Assembly (NCBI GenBank): GCA_000430305.1
Contig: ASZZ01000002.1
Location: 62,001-126,000 of the forward strand
DNA length: 64,000 bases
Source: Streptococcus mitis 17/34
GTDB lineage: Bacteria > Bacillota > Bacilli > Lactobacillales > Streptococcaceae
Direction: 5' to 3'
The translations under genes and the position numbers were made by a program. Shown in pieces: positions 15,734 to 27,728 of this stretch. The first letter of the stretch is position 1; the number at the start of each line of letters is the position of its first letter. A model generated the notes under the pieces. The model saw only the letters and a list, made by a program, of their open reading frames with translations. It did no database searches and was not told the DNA's origin.

Positions 15734-17882
15734 ATTGTGATTTTGATTCGGTTTCTGCCGACTCTGGGTGGAGTTCTTGGTAACTTGGTGCCTTGAAAAG
15801 GTCAGTACTGGTTTTGCCTTGTCGTTGGCTAAAGAGGCTAGTTGACTGACTTCCTTTTTCCTGATCAATCTTTTGCAGAATTGGTAAGGAATTGAGGTAA
15901 GAAATACTTTCTGTATCAACTGTTCCAAGATGATCTGCTTGGTAGAAACGGATCAAATCGCCAGTTTGAATCTGGTCACTGATTTTCAGCTGTTGGCTGG
16001 CTACCTGCCGAACATTTTCCAGTTCAGTCTGAGCTTGTTCATCAAGAGTACTGATTTCAAGACCGCTTTCAGTATAGTAGGTTCGTCCATCATAACTGGT
16101 ATATTTAGGTGTGACGAAGGAATTAGCAGTTCGAAAGGCAACGATTTCTTGATGATCTGGAGATAGGAGATCTTGGCCGACTTGAAGGAAGGAATTGGAC
16201 TCAATACCAAGGAGGTGTTCTAGAGTCGGTAAGATATCGATTTGTCCACCGTAGGTATTGATGATTTGCCCCTTTTCATAACCAGGCATGACCACCATAA
16301 AAGGCACTCGTTGCAACATGGCATTGTCGTAATTCGACCAGTTTTCAGAAATCTTGCCAATCAAAGGTGCCAGGTCAGGATTGCGGGAATTGGAAATGCC
16401 ATAATGGTCTCCATAAATGACGATGATGGATTTTTCATAGAGGCCACTTTCTTTGAGATAGTCAAAGAAGGCCTTGATGGCACTGTCTAGATAGTTGGCT
16501 GTTTGGAAGTAGCCATTGATAGTTTCATCTTTGGTTTTGGCCAAGGGGAAACCAAGCTCATCGCCCGTCAGATTGCTAGCATAAGGATAGTGATTGGACA
16601 CCGTGATATATTTAGTATAAAAAGGCTGCTGTAAATGTTCCAGATATTGGATAGAATCTTTCATCATGATTTTATCATTTAAACCATATTGGAAAGAATT
16701 GCTACTGTCTTGCTTGGTAAAATAGGAAGCATCAAAGAAGTATTGGTAGCCCCATTGTTTGTAGGTCGTATTTCGGTTCCAGAAGGTCCCGATATTACCG
16801 TGAAAGACAGCACTTGATTGGTAGCCGTTTTTTGATAGGATAAAAGGCGTTGCCTGCTGGGTATTGGTGCCACCGTAATTGACCATGAAGGAACCTTGGT
16901 CAAGTCCAAATAAACCAGTCTCCAGCATGGTTTCCGCATCTGATGTCTTACCAGCCTTGACTTGGTTAAAGATATTTGAAAAGGCTAGGGTAGATTGCGA
17001 ATGGTAGAGGGAATTAAGGAAGGGAGTGACTTCGTGCTCAGTTCCATCTAGGTTGAGTTTATAGTCAAGCAGGAACTGTTGGAAACTCTCCAAGTGGAGA
17101 TAAATCACATTTTTCCCTTTAGCCAAGCCAAAATAGTCTGGATTGGGCTTAGCCGAATGCTCTTGAATATAATCTGTAATAGGTTGCAGGTCAGTCTCAG
17201 AGGCCTTGGCACGTTCCTTGTTTGCACTGTAGGATTGGTTGGCGCTATAACCTAAAAAGGCTGGCAAACTAAGGGCGCGGACAACATAATAATTAGAAAA
17301 TCCTCGCGATAGGAGATCGGGACGCTCAATCTCTGCCAAGAAAAGATTAGCAGAAATGAACAGGACTGAAAGAGCAGTGATAGCAACACTCGAGCGGAAT
17401 TTGAAAGGTCTCCTATCCAGCTGGATGAGCTTCTTATAGAGAAGATAAGCCAACAGTGGGAAATCCATAAAATAGATGAAATCCCAAGGACGCAATAGCT
17501 CTAGTTCTGCAGTTCCGACAGACACCTTGCTGACCACCTTCATGGTATTAGCCGTGATAAAGTCACTAAATTCTCGATAGTAAAAGACATTGGAGTAGAG
17601 CCAAATGAATAAAAGGCTATAAATAGCTATACTAAGACTATAAAAGGACTTGGTTGATCGAGCATAGAGGGCAAGAGCCAGTAGGAGGAGTCCCAAAGGA
17701 AGGGGGTTGAAAAAGGCGATAAAGGCAAGGTAATTTCCTTGTAACTTGCCCACTTGAATATCTAAATTAAAGTCAACGGTATAGGCTAATAAGGTTTTGA
17801 TCCAATAGAGGATTAAAAGGGTTAGGACAAAACCCAGTCTGGTACCGATGGCTTTTTGGATTTTGTTAAAATTGATTCTCAC
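15732..17882 (-). CDS. Lipoteichoic acid synthase family protein (LtaS type)
   Basis: Membrane phosphoglycerol transferase of the alkaline-phosphatase fold. LtaS proteins polymerise glycerol-phosphate from phosphatidylglycerol onto a glycolipid anchor at the outer face of the membrane. There are about five N-terminal membrane segments (to about residue 200) and then the outer sulfatase-type domain with metal ligand Glu in HLESFQQ (about 263), the Thr nucleophile in AGKTSDAETM (about 311) and GDHYG (about 491). I prefer GTG at 17882, preceded by TAGGAAGT, giving 716 residues; the frame extends to 17948 without a good ribosome-binding site. The gene is divergent from the methyltransferase at 17999. 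The family is secure; S. pneumoniae is reported to lack such a gene. Confidence 0.88.
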   Translation of the reverse strand: MRINFNKIQKAIGTRLGFVLTLLILYWIKTLLAYTVDFNLDIQVGKLQGNYLAFIAFFNPLPLGLLLLALALYARSTKSFYSLSIAIYSLLFIWLYSNVFYYREFSDFITANTMKVVSKVSVGTAELELLRPWDFIYFMDFPLLAYLLYKKLIQLDRRPFKFRSSVAITALSVLFISANLFLAEIERPDLLSRGFSNYYVVRALSLPAFLGYSANQSYSANKERAKASETDLQPITDYIQEHSAKPNPDYFGLAKGKNVIYLHLESFQQFLLDYKLNLDGTEHEVTPFLNSLYHSQSTLAFSNIFNQVKAGKTSDAETMLETGLFGLDQGSFMVNYGGTNTQQATPFILSKNGYQSSAVFHGNIGTFWNRNTTYKQWGYQYFFDASYFTKQDSSNSFQYGLNDKIMMKDSIQYLEHLQQPFYTKYITVSNHYPYASNLTGDELGFPLAKTKDETINGYFQTANYLDSAIKAFFDYLKESGLYEKSIIVIYGDHYGISNSRNPDLAPLIGKISENWSNYDNAMLQRVPFMVVMPGYEKGQIINTYGGQIDILPTLEHLLGIESNSFLQVGQDLLSPDHQEIVAFRTANSFVTPKYTSYDGRTYYTESGLEISTLDEQAQTELENVRQVASQQLKISDQIQTGDLIRFYQADHLGTVDTESISYLNSLPILQKIDQEKGSQSTSLFSQRQGKTSTDLFKAPSYQELHPESAETESKSQ

Positions 17883-17963
17883 ACAATTACTTCCTAAGTT
17901 TTTATTAGTATTAGTATACCATTTTTTAAAACTAGAGTAAAAAAGCAAGGGTAGTTTCTTTTT

Positions 17964-17991
17964 TGAGAATTGTCTAAAAGTTTGTTATAAT
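17964..17991 (+). promoter_or_regulatory. Promoter giving a probable leaderless mRNA
   Basis: TTGAGA (17964-17969), a 16-base spacer and an extended -10 TGTTATAAT (17983-17991). Transcription should begin near 17998-17999, which is the A of the ATG used here. Confidence 0.65.
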
Positions 17992-17998
17992 GGTAATC

Positions 17999-19138
17999 AT
18001 GAATAGAATAAGAGTCAGTAAAAGGATTGAAAAAAAGCTTGCCAAAGGGCTAGTTTTGCTAGAAGCCAGCGATCTTGAGAATGTCAATTTTAAGGATCAG
18101 GAAGTAGAAGTCCATAGTCAAGATGGAAAATTTCTTGGGACTGCCTACCTTTCTCAGCAAAACAAGGGCTTGGGCTGGTTTGTTAGCACAGACAAGGTGA
18201 CCTTCAATCAAGCTTTCTTTGAAATGCTGTTTAGACAAGCTAAAGAAAAGAGAAGCGCCTACTATCAAGATGATTTGACAACTGCCTTTCGTCTCTTCAA
18301 CCAGGAGGGAGATGGCTTTGGCGGTCTGACAGTGGACCTTTATGGCGACTATGCTGTATTTTCTTGGTATAACTCTTATGTTTATCAGATTCGTCAGATC
18401 ATCTCAGAAGCCTTTAGACAGGTTTTTCCTGAGGTTTTAGGGGCCTATGAGAAGATTCGTTTTAAGGGTTTGGACTACGAATCAGCCCATGTTTATGGTC
18501 AAGAAGCACCTGACTTTTTCACTGTTCTGGAAAATGGTGTCCTGTATCAAGTCTTTATGAATGATGGCTTGATGACAGGGATTTTCCTAGACCAGCATGA
18601 GGTTCGTGGTAGTCTGGTTGATGGATTGGCTATGGGCAAATCTTTGCTCAATATGTTTTCCTATACAGCAGCCTTTTCAGTAGCTGCGGCCATGGGAGGA
18701 GCTAGCCAGACAACTTCTGTTGACCTAGCCAAGCGTTCACGAGAATTGTCTCAAGCGCATTTTCAGGCAAATGGGCTCAGCACAGATGCCCATCGTTTTA
18801 TAGTCATGGACGTCTTTGAGTATTTCAAGTATGCCAAGCGAAAAGGCTTGACCTACGATGTGATTGTCCTAGATCCGCCTAGCTTTGCTCGGAACAAAAA
18901 ACAGACCTTCTCTGTGGCCAAGGATTATCACAAGTTGATTTCTCAGAGTCTGGAGATTTTAAATCCGGGAGGGATTATCATTGCCAGTACTAATGCTGCC
19001 AATGTTTCCCGTCAGAAATTTACAGAACAAATTGATAAAGGCTTTGCAGGAAGAAGTTACCAGATTTTAAACAAATACGGTCTTCCAGCAGATTTCGCTA
19101 TAATAAAAAAGATGAAAGTAGTAATTACCTCAAGGTGA
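17999..19138 (+). CDS. Class I SAM-dependent rRNA (cytosine-C5) methyltransferase, RlmI-like
   Basis: A 379-residue cytoplasmic methyltransferase with an N-terminal PUA domain (about 1-75, MNRIRVSKRIEKKLAKG), a central domain and a Rossmann SAM-binding domain (about 175-379) with NMFSYTAAFSVAAA and the catalytic motif LDPPSFARNKK. It is similar to RlmI/YwbD proteins that methylate 23S rRNA; the target base is inferred from the family. An upstream in-frame ATG (17990) overlaps the -10 box and cannot be transcribed from that promoter. The next ATG lies at the expected first transcribed base, so the message may lack a leader. It is followed after 19 bases by aroD and may belong to the aro operon. 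Confidence 0.85.
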   Translation: MNRIRVSKRIEKKLAKGLVLLEASDLENVNFKDQEVEVHSQDGKFLGTAYLSQQNKGLGWFVSTDKVTFNQAFFEMLFRQAKEKRSAYYQDDLTTAFRLFNQEGDGFGGLTVDLYGDYAVFSWYNSYVYQIRQIISEAFRQVFPEVLGAYEKIRFKGLDYESAHVYGQEAPDFFTVLENGVLYQVFMNDGLMTGIFLDQHEVRGSLVDGLAMGKSLLNMFSYTAAFSVAAAMGGASQTTSVDLAKRSRELSQAHFQANGLSTDAHRFIVMDVFEYFKYAKRKGLTYDVIVLDPPSFARNKKQTFSVAKDYHKLISQSLEILNPGGIIIASTNAANVSRQKFTEQIDKGFAGRSYQILNKYGLPADFAIIKKMKVVITSR

Positions 19139-19157
19139 TTAGTATGAAGGTTAGTAA

Positions 19158-19835
19158 ATGAAATTAATCGTTTCAGTAATGCCAAGAAGTTTAGAGGAGG
19201 CCCAGGCTCTGGATGCTACGAGGTATCAGGATGCTGATATCATTGAATGGCGAGCCGACTATCTGCCTAAGGAAGCGATTTTGCAGGTAGCTCCAGCTAT
19301 TTTTGAAAAATTCGCAGGTCGTGAGTTGGTTTTCACCCTGCGAACTCGTGCTGAAGGGGGAGAAATTGACCTTTCTCCAGAAGAATATATCCATCTAATC
19401 AAGGAAGTGGCGCAACTCTATCAACCAGACTATATTGATTTTGAGTACTATAGCTACAAGGATGTCTTTGAGGAAATGCTGGACTTCCCAAATCTCGTTT
19501 TGAGTTACCACAATTTCCAAGAAACACCTGAAAATATGATGGAAATCTTATCAGAGTTGACGAGCCTAAATCCAAAACTTGTCAAGGTTGCGGTGATGGC
19601 CCACACGGAGCAAGATGTCTTAGACTTGATGAACTATACACGAGGCTTTAAAACCCTCAATCCTGAACAGGAATATGTGACCATTTCTATGGGCAAGGTG
19701 GGCAAGGTTTCTCGTATCACTGCGGATGTGACTGGTTCTAGCTGGTCCTTTGCTAGTCTAGATGAGGCAAGTGCCCCTGGTCAGATTTCTCTAGCTAACA
19801 TGAAAAAAATCAGGGAGATTTTGGATGAAGCTTGA
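19158..19835 (+). CDS. aroD: 3-dehydroquinate dehydratase, type I
   Basis: Third step of the shikimate pathway: dehydration of 3-dehydroquinate to 3-dehydroshikimate through a Schiff base. The 225 residues have the type I TIM-barrel landmarks: Glu in IIEWRADYL, catalytic His in LSYHNFQET and Schiff-base Lys in [13 protein letters not shown]. The start ATG follows GAAGGT. Its 3' end overlaps aroE by 11 bases. First aromatic-pathway gene of a cluster that runs to pheA at 27.7 kb. Confidence 0.97.
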   Translation: MKLIVSVMPRSLEEAQALDATRYQDADIIEWRADYLPKEAILQVAPAIFEKFAGRELVFTLRTRAEGGEIDLSPEEYIHLIKEVAQLYQPDYIDFEYYSYKDVFEEMLDFPNLVLSYHNFQETPENMMEILSELTSLNPKLVKVAVMAHTEQDVLDLMNYTRGFKTLNPEQEYVTISMGKVGKVSRITADVTGSSWSFASLDEASAPGQISLANMKKIREILDEA

Positions 19836-20679
19836 TGGCTATACACGTTTAGCTGCAGTTGTTGCCAACCCTATTAAGCATTCTATCTCTCCCTTCATTC
19901 ACAATAGCGCTTTTGAAGTGACAGCTACCAACGGTGCTTATGTAGCTTGGGAGATTGAAGCGGCTGATTTGGCAGAAACAGTGGCCAATATTCGTCGCTA
20001 CCAGATGTTTGGCATCAACCTGTCTATGCCCTATAAGGAGCAAGTGATTTCCTATTTGGATGAGTTGAGTGACGAAGCGCGCTTGATCGGTGCGGTCAAT
20101 ACGGTTGTCAATGATAATGGAACTTTAATTGGATATAATACAGATGGCAAGGGATTTTTTAAGAGCTTGCCTTCTTTTACAATTTCAGGTAAAAAGATGA
20201 CCCTGCTGGGTGCAGGTGGTGCGGCTAAGTCCATTTTGGCGCAAGCTATTTTGGATGGCGTCAGTCAGATTTCGGTCTTTGTTCGTTCAGTTTCTATGGA
20301 AAAAACAAGATCTTACCTGACCAAGTTACAGGAGCAAACAGGTTTTAAAGTGGACTTGTATGCTTTAGAAGATGTTTCTGAACTGCAAGCAAGGATTGCC
20401 GAGTCGGACTTACTGGTCAATGCGACAAGTGTAGGGATGGATGGTCAATCATCTCCAGTTCCTGAAAACATTGTCCTACCAGAAACTCTTTTAGTAGCAG
20501 ATATCATTTACCAACCCTTTGAGACGCCATTTTTGAAATGGGCTAGGAGGCAGGGTAATCCAGCTGTCAATGGTCTAGGAATGTTGCTCTATCAGGCTGC
20601 AGAAGCTTTTCAACTGTGGACAGGCAAGGAAATGCCGATAGAAGAGATTTGGCAGTCCTTAACAGAAAAATACCAATAA
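19825..20679 (+). CDS. aroE: Shikimate dehydrogenase (NADP)
   Basis: Reduces 3-dehydroshikimate to shikimate with NADPH. In its 284 residues are the substrate-binding [13 protein letters not shown] near the N terminus, the catalytic Lys in [10 protein letters not shown], the NADP-binding glycine-rich loop [10 protein letters not shown] (about 130) and NATSVGM. The start overlaps aroD, suggesting translational coupling. It is followed 18 bases later by aroB. Confidence 0.97.
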   Translation: MKLDGYTRLAAVVANPIKHSISPFIHNSAFEVTATNGAYVAWEIEAADLAETVANIRRYQMFGINLSMPYKEQVISYLDELSDEARLIGAVNTVVNDNGTLIGYNTDGKGFFKSLPSFTISGKKMTLLGAGGAAKSILAQAILDGVSQISVFVRSVSMEKTRSYLTKLQEQTGFKVDLYALEDVSELQARIAESDLLVNATSVGMDGQSSPVPENIVLPETLLVADIIYQPFETPFLKWARRQGNPAVNGLGMLLYQAAEAFQLWTGKEMPIEEIWQSLTEKYQ

Positions 20680-20697
20680 AGAAAAGGAGATTCTCCT

Positions 20698-21765
20698 ATG
20701 AAAATCAGAATCGATATTCCTCATCATCCTTATGATATTCAGATTGAAAAAGGTTGTCTGGCTCAGGCTGGTCAATGGTTGCGAGAACTTTGGCAACCAC
20801 AGAAGGTGGTCATTGTGACCGACAACCATGTAGCCTCTCTCTATGCAGAGAAGGTCAAGCTCAGCCTAGAAGATGCTGGTTTTCAGGTGGCGGTATTTGA
20901 CTTTTTAGAAGGGGAAGAAAGAAAGAATTTAACCACTGTCCAGAAAGTTTATGAATTTCTAGTCAAGCAAGGTCTAACTCGTAGCGATGGAATCGTGGCC
21001 CTTGGTGGTGGTGTCGTTGGGGATCTGGCTGGTTTTGTAGCCTCTACCTATATGCGGGGTATTCACTTTGTTCAGATTCCGACTAGTTTGACAGCCCAGG
21101 TTGATTCTTCTATCGGTGGAAAGACAGGCGTCAATACTCCATTTGCTAAAAATATGGTGGGGACCTTTGCCCAACCTGATGGGGTTCTGATTGATCCGCT
21201 TGTCCTTGAAACACTCGGAAAAAGAGAACTGATTGAAGGGATGGGTGAGGTCATCAAGTATGGCTTGATTGAGGATCCAGAACTTTGGGCTCTCTTGACG
21301 GAGCTGGATGGTTCTGTAGAGAGCATTTTGGAGCATGCAGAGACCTTGATTGAACATTCTTGTCAGGTTAAGCGCAAGATGGTGGTTGAGGATGAGTTGG
21401 ACAATGGTGTTCGCCTTTACCTCAACTTTGGCCACACTATTGGTCATGCCATTGAAGCGACTGCCGGCTATGGCAAAGTCATGCATGGAGAGGCTGTGGC
21501 CATGGGCATGGTGCAGATTTCCAAGGTTGCTGAGGAAAAAGGCCTTATGCCAGCTGGTATTACCCAATCTATCACAGAGATGTGTAAGAAATTTGGATTA
21601 CCTGTTGACTACGAAAACTGGGATGTTGATAAGCTTTACCAGGCTTTGACTCATGACAAGAAAGCGCGTGGCAATACCTTGAAATTGGTCTTGGTGCCAG
21701 AGCTTGGTTCTGCAACCATTCACCCAGTTTCTCTGGAAGAGATGAAAGACTACTTGGTAAAATAA
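20698..21765 (+). CDS. aroB: 3-dehydroquinate synthase
   Basis: Second step of the shikimate pathway: cyclises DAHP to 3-dehydroquinate using NAD and a divalent metal. The 355 residues contain [14 protein letters not shown], the phosphate-binding [20 protein letters not shown] and the metal ligands in EVIKYGLI and [12 protein letters not shown]. The start ATG follows AAAGGAG. The long frame on the opposite strand (20974-21567) is a shadow of its codon bias. Confidence 0.97.
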   Translation: MKIRIDIPHHPYDIQIEKGCLAQAGQWLRELWQPQKVVIVTDNHVASLYAEKVKLSLEDAGFQVAVFDFLEGEERKNLTTVQKVYEFLVKQGLTRSDGIVALGGGVVGDLAGFVASTYMRGIHFVQIPTSLTAQVDSSIGGKTGVNTPFAKNMVGTFAQPDGVLIDPLVLETLGKRELIEGMGEVIKYGLIEDPELWALLTELDGSVESILEHAETLIEHSCQVKRKMVVEDELDNGVRLYLNFGHTIGHAIEATAGYGKVMHGEAVAMGMVQISKVAEEKGLMPAGITQSITEMCKKFGLPVDYENWDVDKLYQALTHDKKARGNTLKLVLVPELGSATIHPVSLEEMKDYLVK

Positions 21766-21774
21766 GGAGAACGT

Positions 21775-22941
21775 ATGAGATATTTAACTGCAGGAGAATC
21801 ACACGGCCCCCGTCTGACGGCTATCATTGAAGGAATTCCAGCTGGACTTCCTTTGACAGCTGAGGATATCAATGGGGACCTCAAACGCCGTCAGGGTGGC
21901 TACGGTCGTGGTGGTCGTATGAAGATTGAGAGTGACCAGGTTGTCTTTACATCGGGCGTTCGCCATGGGAAGACGACAGGGGCTCCCATTACCATGGATG
22001 TCATCAATAAGGACCACAAAAAATGGCTGGACATTATGTCTGCTGAGGACATTGAAGACCGCCTTAAAAGTAAACGAAAAATAACCCATCCTCGTCCAGG
22101 TCATGCCGACTTGGTTGGGGGCATCAAGTACCGTTTTGATGATTTGCGAAATTCTTTGGAACGTTCATCAGCTCGTGAAACAACCATGCGAGTAGCAGTT
22201 GGAGCAGTAGCCAAACGCCTCTTGGCTGAACTGGATATGGAGATTGCCAACCATGTCGTGGTCTTTGGTGGCAAGGAAATCGATGTTCCTGAAAATCTGA
22301 CAGTGGCTGAGATTAAGGAACGAGCTGCCCAGTCTGAAGTTTCTATCGTTAACCAAGAACGAGAACAGGAAATCAAGGACTATATTGACCAAATCAAACG
22401 TGACGGTGATACCATCGGTGGAGTTGTCGAGACAGTCGTCGGAGGCGTTCCAGTTGGTCTTGGTTCCTATGTCCAATGGGACAGAAAATTGGATGCAAGA
22501 TTAGCCCAAGCAGTTGTTTCTATCAATGCCTTTAAAGGGGTGGAATTTGGTCTTGGATTTGAGGCTGGTTATCGTAAAGGTAGCCAGGTCATGGATGAAA
22601 TTCTTTGGTCTAAAGAAGACGGCTATACTCGCTGTACCAATAATCTGGGTGGCTTTGAAGGTGGCATGACCAATGGACAACCCATCGTTGTTCGTGGAGT
22701 CATGAAACCCATTCCTACTCTTTATAAACCACTCATGAGTGTGGATATCGAGACTCACGAACCTTATAAGGCAACCGTGGAGAGAAGTGATCCGACCGCT
22801 CTTCCAGCTGCAGGAGTGGTCATGGAAGCCGTTGTGGCAACGGTTCTGGCACAAGAAATCCTTGAAAAATTCTCATCAGATAATCTTGAGGAACTAAAAG
22901 AAGCGGTAGCTAAACACCGAGACTATGCAAAGAACTATTAA
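21775..22941 (+). CDS. aroC: Chorismate synthase
   Basis: Last step of the shikimate pathway: makes chorismate from EPSP with reduced FMN. The 388-residue protein begins with the family signature [18 protein letters not shown] and has [39 protein letters not shown] and the C-terminal [12 protein letters not shown]. It begins 10 bases after aroB and ends 10 bases before tyrA, so all three are cotranscribed. Confidence 0.98.
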   Translation: MRYLTAGESHGPRLTAIIEGIPAGLPLTAEDINGDLKRRQGGYGRGGRMKIESDQVVFTSGVRHGKTTGAPITMDVINKDHKKWLDIMSAEDIEDRLKSKRKITHPRPGHADLVGGIKYRFDDLRNSLERSSARETTMRVAVGAVAKRLLAELDMEIANHVVVFGGKEIDVPENLTVAEIKERAAQSEVSIVNQEREQEIKDYIDQIKRDGDTIGGVVETVVGGVPVGLGSYVQWDRKLDARLAQAVVSINAFKGVEFGLGFEAGYRKGSQVMDEILWSKEDGYTRCTNNLGGFEGGMTNGQPIVVRGVMKPIPTLYKPLMSVDIETHEPYKATVERSDPTALPAAGVVMEAVVATVLAQEILEKFSSDNLEELKEAVAKHRDYAKNY

Positions 22942-22950
22942 GGAGTTCCT

Positions 22951-24054
22951 ATGGCAAAAACAATCTATATCGCAGGTCTTGGTTTGATTGGAGCCTCTAT
23001 GGCCCTTGGTATCAAACGTGATCATCCAGATTATGAAATTTTAGGTTATAATCGCAGTCAAGCTTCGAGAGATATTGCCTTGAAAGAAGGAATGATTGAC
23101 CGTGCAACAGATGATTTTGTCAGTTTTGCTCCTTTGGCAGATATCATCATCCTCAGTTTACCGATTAAACAAACCATTGCTTTCATTAAGGAGTTGGCCG
23201 ACTTGGATTTGAAAGAAGGAGTGATTATTTCAGATGCTGGTTCGACCAAGTCAGCTATTGTGGATGCGGCGGAGCAGTATTTGGCTGGCAAGCCTGTTCG
23301 CTTTGTCGGGGCTCATCCCATGGCTGGTAGTCATAAGACAGGGGCTGCTTCTGCGGATGTTAATCTCTTTGAAAATGCCTATTATATCTTCACACCTTCG
23401 AGCCTGACAAGTCCTGACACACTTGAGGAAATGAAGAATCTGCTTTCAGGTCTTCATGCTCGTTTTATTGAAATTGATGCCAAGGAGCATGACCGTGTGA
23501 CTTCTCAGATTAGCCATTTTCCTCATATTCTGGCTTCCAGTCTCATGGAGCAGACTGCGGTCTATGCTCAAGAACATGAGATGGCAAGGCGCTTTGCGGC
23601 CGGTGGTTTTCGAGATATGACTCGAATTGCGGAAAGCGAGCCGGGTATGTGGACCTCCATTCTCTTATCTAATCGTGAAACCATTCTGGATCGAATTGAG
23701 GATTTCAAGGAGCGCTTAGATGAGGTTGGACAAGCCATCAGCAAGGGAGATGAGGAGAAGATCTGGAACTTTTTCAACCAAGCACGTGAGCAACGGCAGG
23801 CCATGGAAATCCATAAGCGTGGCGGTGTGGATAGCTCTTATGACCTCTATGTTGATGTTCCCGATGAAGAAGATGTCATCTTGCGAATCTTAGAATTGCT
23901 ACGTGGAACTTCCTTGGTTAACATCCACATCAACGAGGAAAACCGTGAGGATATTCACGGGATTCTACAAATCTCATTTAAAAATGCTCAAGATTTAGAA
24001 CGAGCCGAGCACCTCATAACAGAAAACACCGACTATACAGTCGTTATCAAATAA
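22951..24054 (+). CDS. tyrA: Prephenate dehydrogenase
   Basis: Tyrosine branch: oxidises prephenate to 4-hydroxyphenylpyruvate with NAD. In its 367 residues are an N-terminal dinucleotide-binding loop GLGLIGASMALGI (about 7-19), ISDAGSTKS, the substrate-binding HPMAGSHKTG and a C-terminal ACT domain (about 298-367, DEEDVILRILELLRGTSLVNI) that probably mediates tyrosine feedback. It starts 10 bases after aroC with AAGGAG. Confidence 0.96.
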   Translation: MAKTIYIAGLGLIGASMALGIKRDHPDYEILGYNRSQASRDIALKEGMIDRATDDFVSFAPLADIIILSLPIKQTIAFIKELADLDLKEGVIISDAGSTKSAIVDAAEQYLAGKPVRFVGAHPMAGSHKTGAASADVNLFENAYYIFTPSSLTSPDTLEEMKNLLSGLHARFIEIDAKEHDRVTSQISHFPHILASSLMEQTAVYAQEHEMARRFAAGGFRDMTRIAESEPGMWTSILLSNRETILDRIEDFKERLDEVGQAISKGDEEKIWNFFNQAREQRQAMEIHKRGGVDSSYDLYVDVPDEEDVILRILELLRGTSLVNIHINEENREDIHGILQISFKNAQDLERAEHLITENTDYTVVIK

Positions 24055-24064
24055 GGGGAAAATT

Positions 24065-24647
24065 ATGCCTAAAATAGAGCCTAGATTCATATTTGGTGTT
24101 ATCTTTATTTCTTTTATCTTACTTAGAGCTTACGCTGTTAAAAAAGATGTGAAAACTACTTCAGAATCAAGTGTTGAGACAAAAAATGAACTATCCAACA
24201 AGGAAATAAGTTAAGAGAAAACCAAATTCAAAGTATGTAGATGATAGGATTATTAATGATTTTATTAATAGCTATAATCAAAATTCTAATAGCCCATTAG
24301 AAAATATCAAAAAAGGGAATATAAAAATAAAATATTTCGCATCAAGCTATGGATACTACTTGGAACTTTTACATGCAAATGATACTGATAAAATCAATGT
24401 AACAATAAATCAGACAAATGAAAATAGTGAATCTGGTGTTGCGGGAATGAAAGAAGTATTTCATGATATTGTTAAATCGATTGAATCATCTTTATCTGAT
24501 GATGAGATAAATAACTATTTTGATAATCTTGTATCAAATGAGACTTTAACAGATTCTAAATTGGCTTCTTTAAAAATAGAACTTGTACCAGATAAGGAAT
24601 TAAGCAATGGACATTCAAGAGGTCATATAAAAGTAATTGCACAATAA
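24065..24647 (+). pseudogene. Broken gene for a small exported protein, unknown function
   Basis: ATG at 24065 follows AAGGGGAAAAT and begins a 49-residue frame with a short N-terminal membrane segment (FIFGVIFISFILL at about 8-20) and then a hydrophilic stretch ending NELSNKEIS. The rest continues one frame over, from about 24210 to 24647, reading VDDRIINDFINSYNQ and ending HIKVIAQ. Removing one base near 24206-24212 joins both into a protein of about 193 residues with an N-terminal anchor or signal. I do not know the family. It is much richer in A+T and Asn/Lys than the aro genes on both sides, which suggests insertion into the operon and then decay. A shorter product from TTG 24360 is possible but has no ribosome-binding site. 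Confidence 0.75.
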
Positions 24648-24700
24648 TAAAGATCACAGAGTGACTATTAATTTTAAAAGAAATAAATAAGGAGAAAATT

Positions 24701-26879
<2,179 letters not shown>

Positions 26880-26883
<4 letters not shown>

Positions 26884-27728
26884 AAATTGCTTATCTAGGT
26901 CCTAAGGGATCATTTTCACACCATGTTGTGCAGACAGCTTTTCCTCATGAGGAATTGCAGGCCTTTGTCAACATTACAGATGTCATCAAGGCCTATGAAC
27001 AAGGCTTGGTGGATTATTCTGTGGTGCCAGTAGAAAATTCTATCGAGGGTAGTGTTCATGAAACTTTGGACTACCTTTTTCATCAGTCTCGCATCCAAGC
27101 AGTAGCAGAAATTGTTCAACCCATCCATCAGCAGTTGATGGTGGTTCCAGGTCACACTAAGATTGAAAAGATTTTTTCTCATCCACAGGCCTTGGCTCAA
27201 GGAAAGAAATTCATCGATGAAGAGTATCCAGATGCTCAAATTGAGGTAACTGCTAGTACAGCCTATGCGGCCCGCTTTATTTCCGAACATCCAGACCAGC
27301 CTTTTGCTGCAATTGCTCCTAGAAGTTCTGCCGAAGAATATGGCTTGGAGCTGATTGCTGAGGATATTCAGGAAATGGAAGCCAATTTCACACGTTTCTG
27401 GGTTCTGGGAGCTGAAGGTGTAGCTATTCCCTTGCAAGCACAAACTGAAAAAATGAGTTTGGCCTTGACCTTACCGGACAACCTTCCCGGTGCACTTTAT
27501 AAGGCTCTTTCAACCTTCGCTTGGCGAGGAATTGACCTGACAAAAATTGAAAGTCGTCCACTCAAGACAGCACTGGGCGAATACTTTTTCATTATCGATG
27601 TGGACTATGCTGATAAGGATCTGGTCCGCTTTGCCCAAAAAGAATTAGAAGCGATTGGAATCCAGTATAAGGTTTTGGGGACCTATCCTATTTATCCAAT
27701 ATCAGACCATGGAAAGGAGAGAAGATGA
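26880..27728 (+). CDS. pheA: Prephenate dehydratase
   Basis: Phenylalanine branch: converts prephenate to phenylpyruvate. In its 282 residues are the N-terminal YLGPKGSFSHH, the catalytic Thr in NFTRFWVLG and a C-terminal ACT domain with the phenylalanine-binding ESRP motif (KIESRPLKTALGEYFF). No chorismate-mutase domain is fused. It overlaps aroK before and the LCP gene after (ATGA), so aromatic synthesis and the wall gene share one message. Confidence 0.97.

Noticed and set aside
20974-21567. 197-residue frame on the minus strand over aroB
   Set aside because: It lies entirely opposite a conserved enzyme gene, has no ribosome-binding site and no recognisable motifs; a codon-bias shadow.
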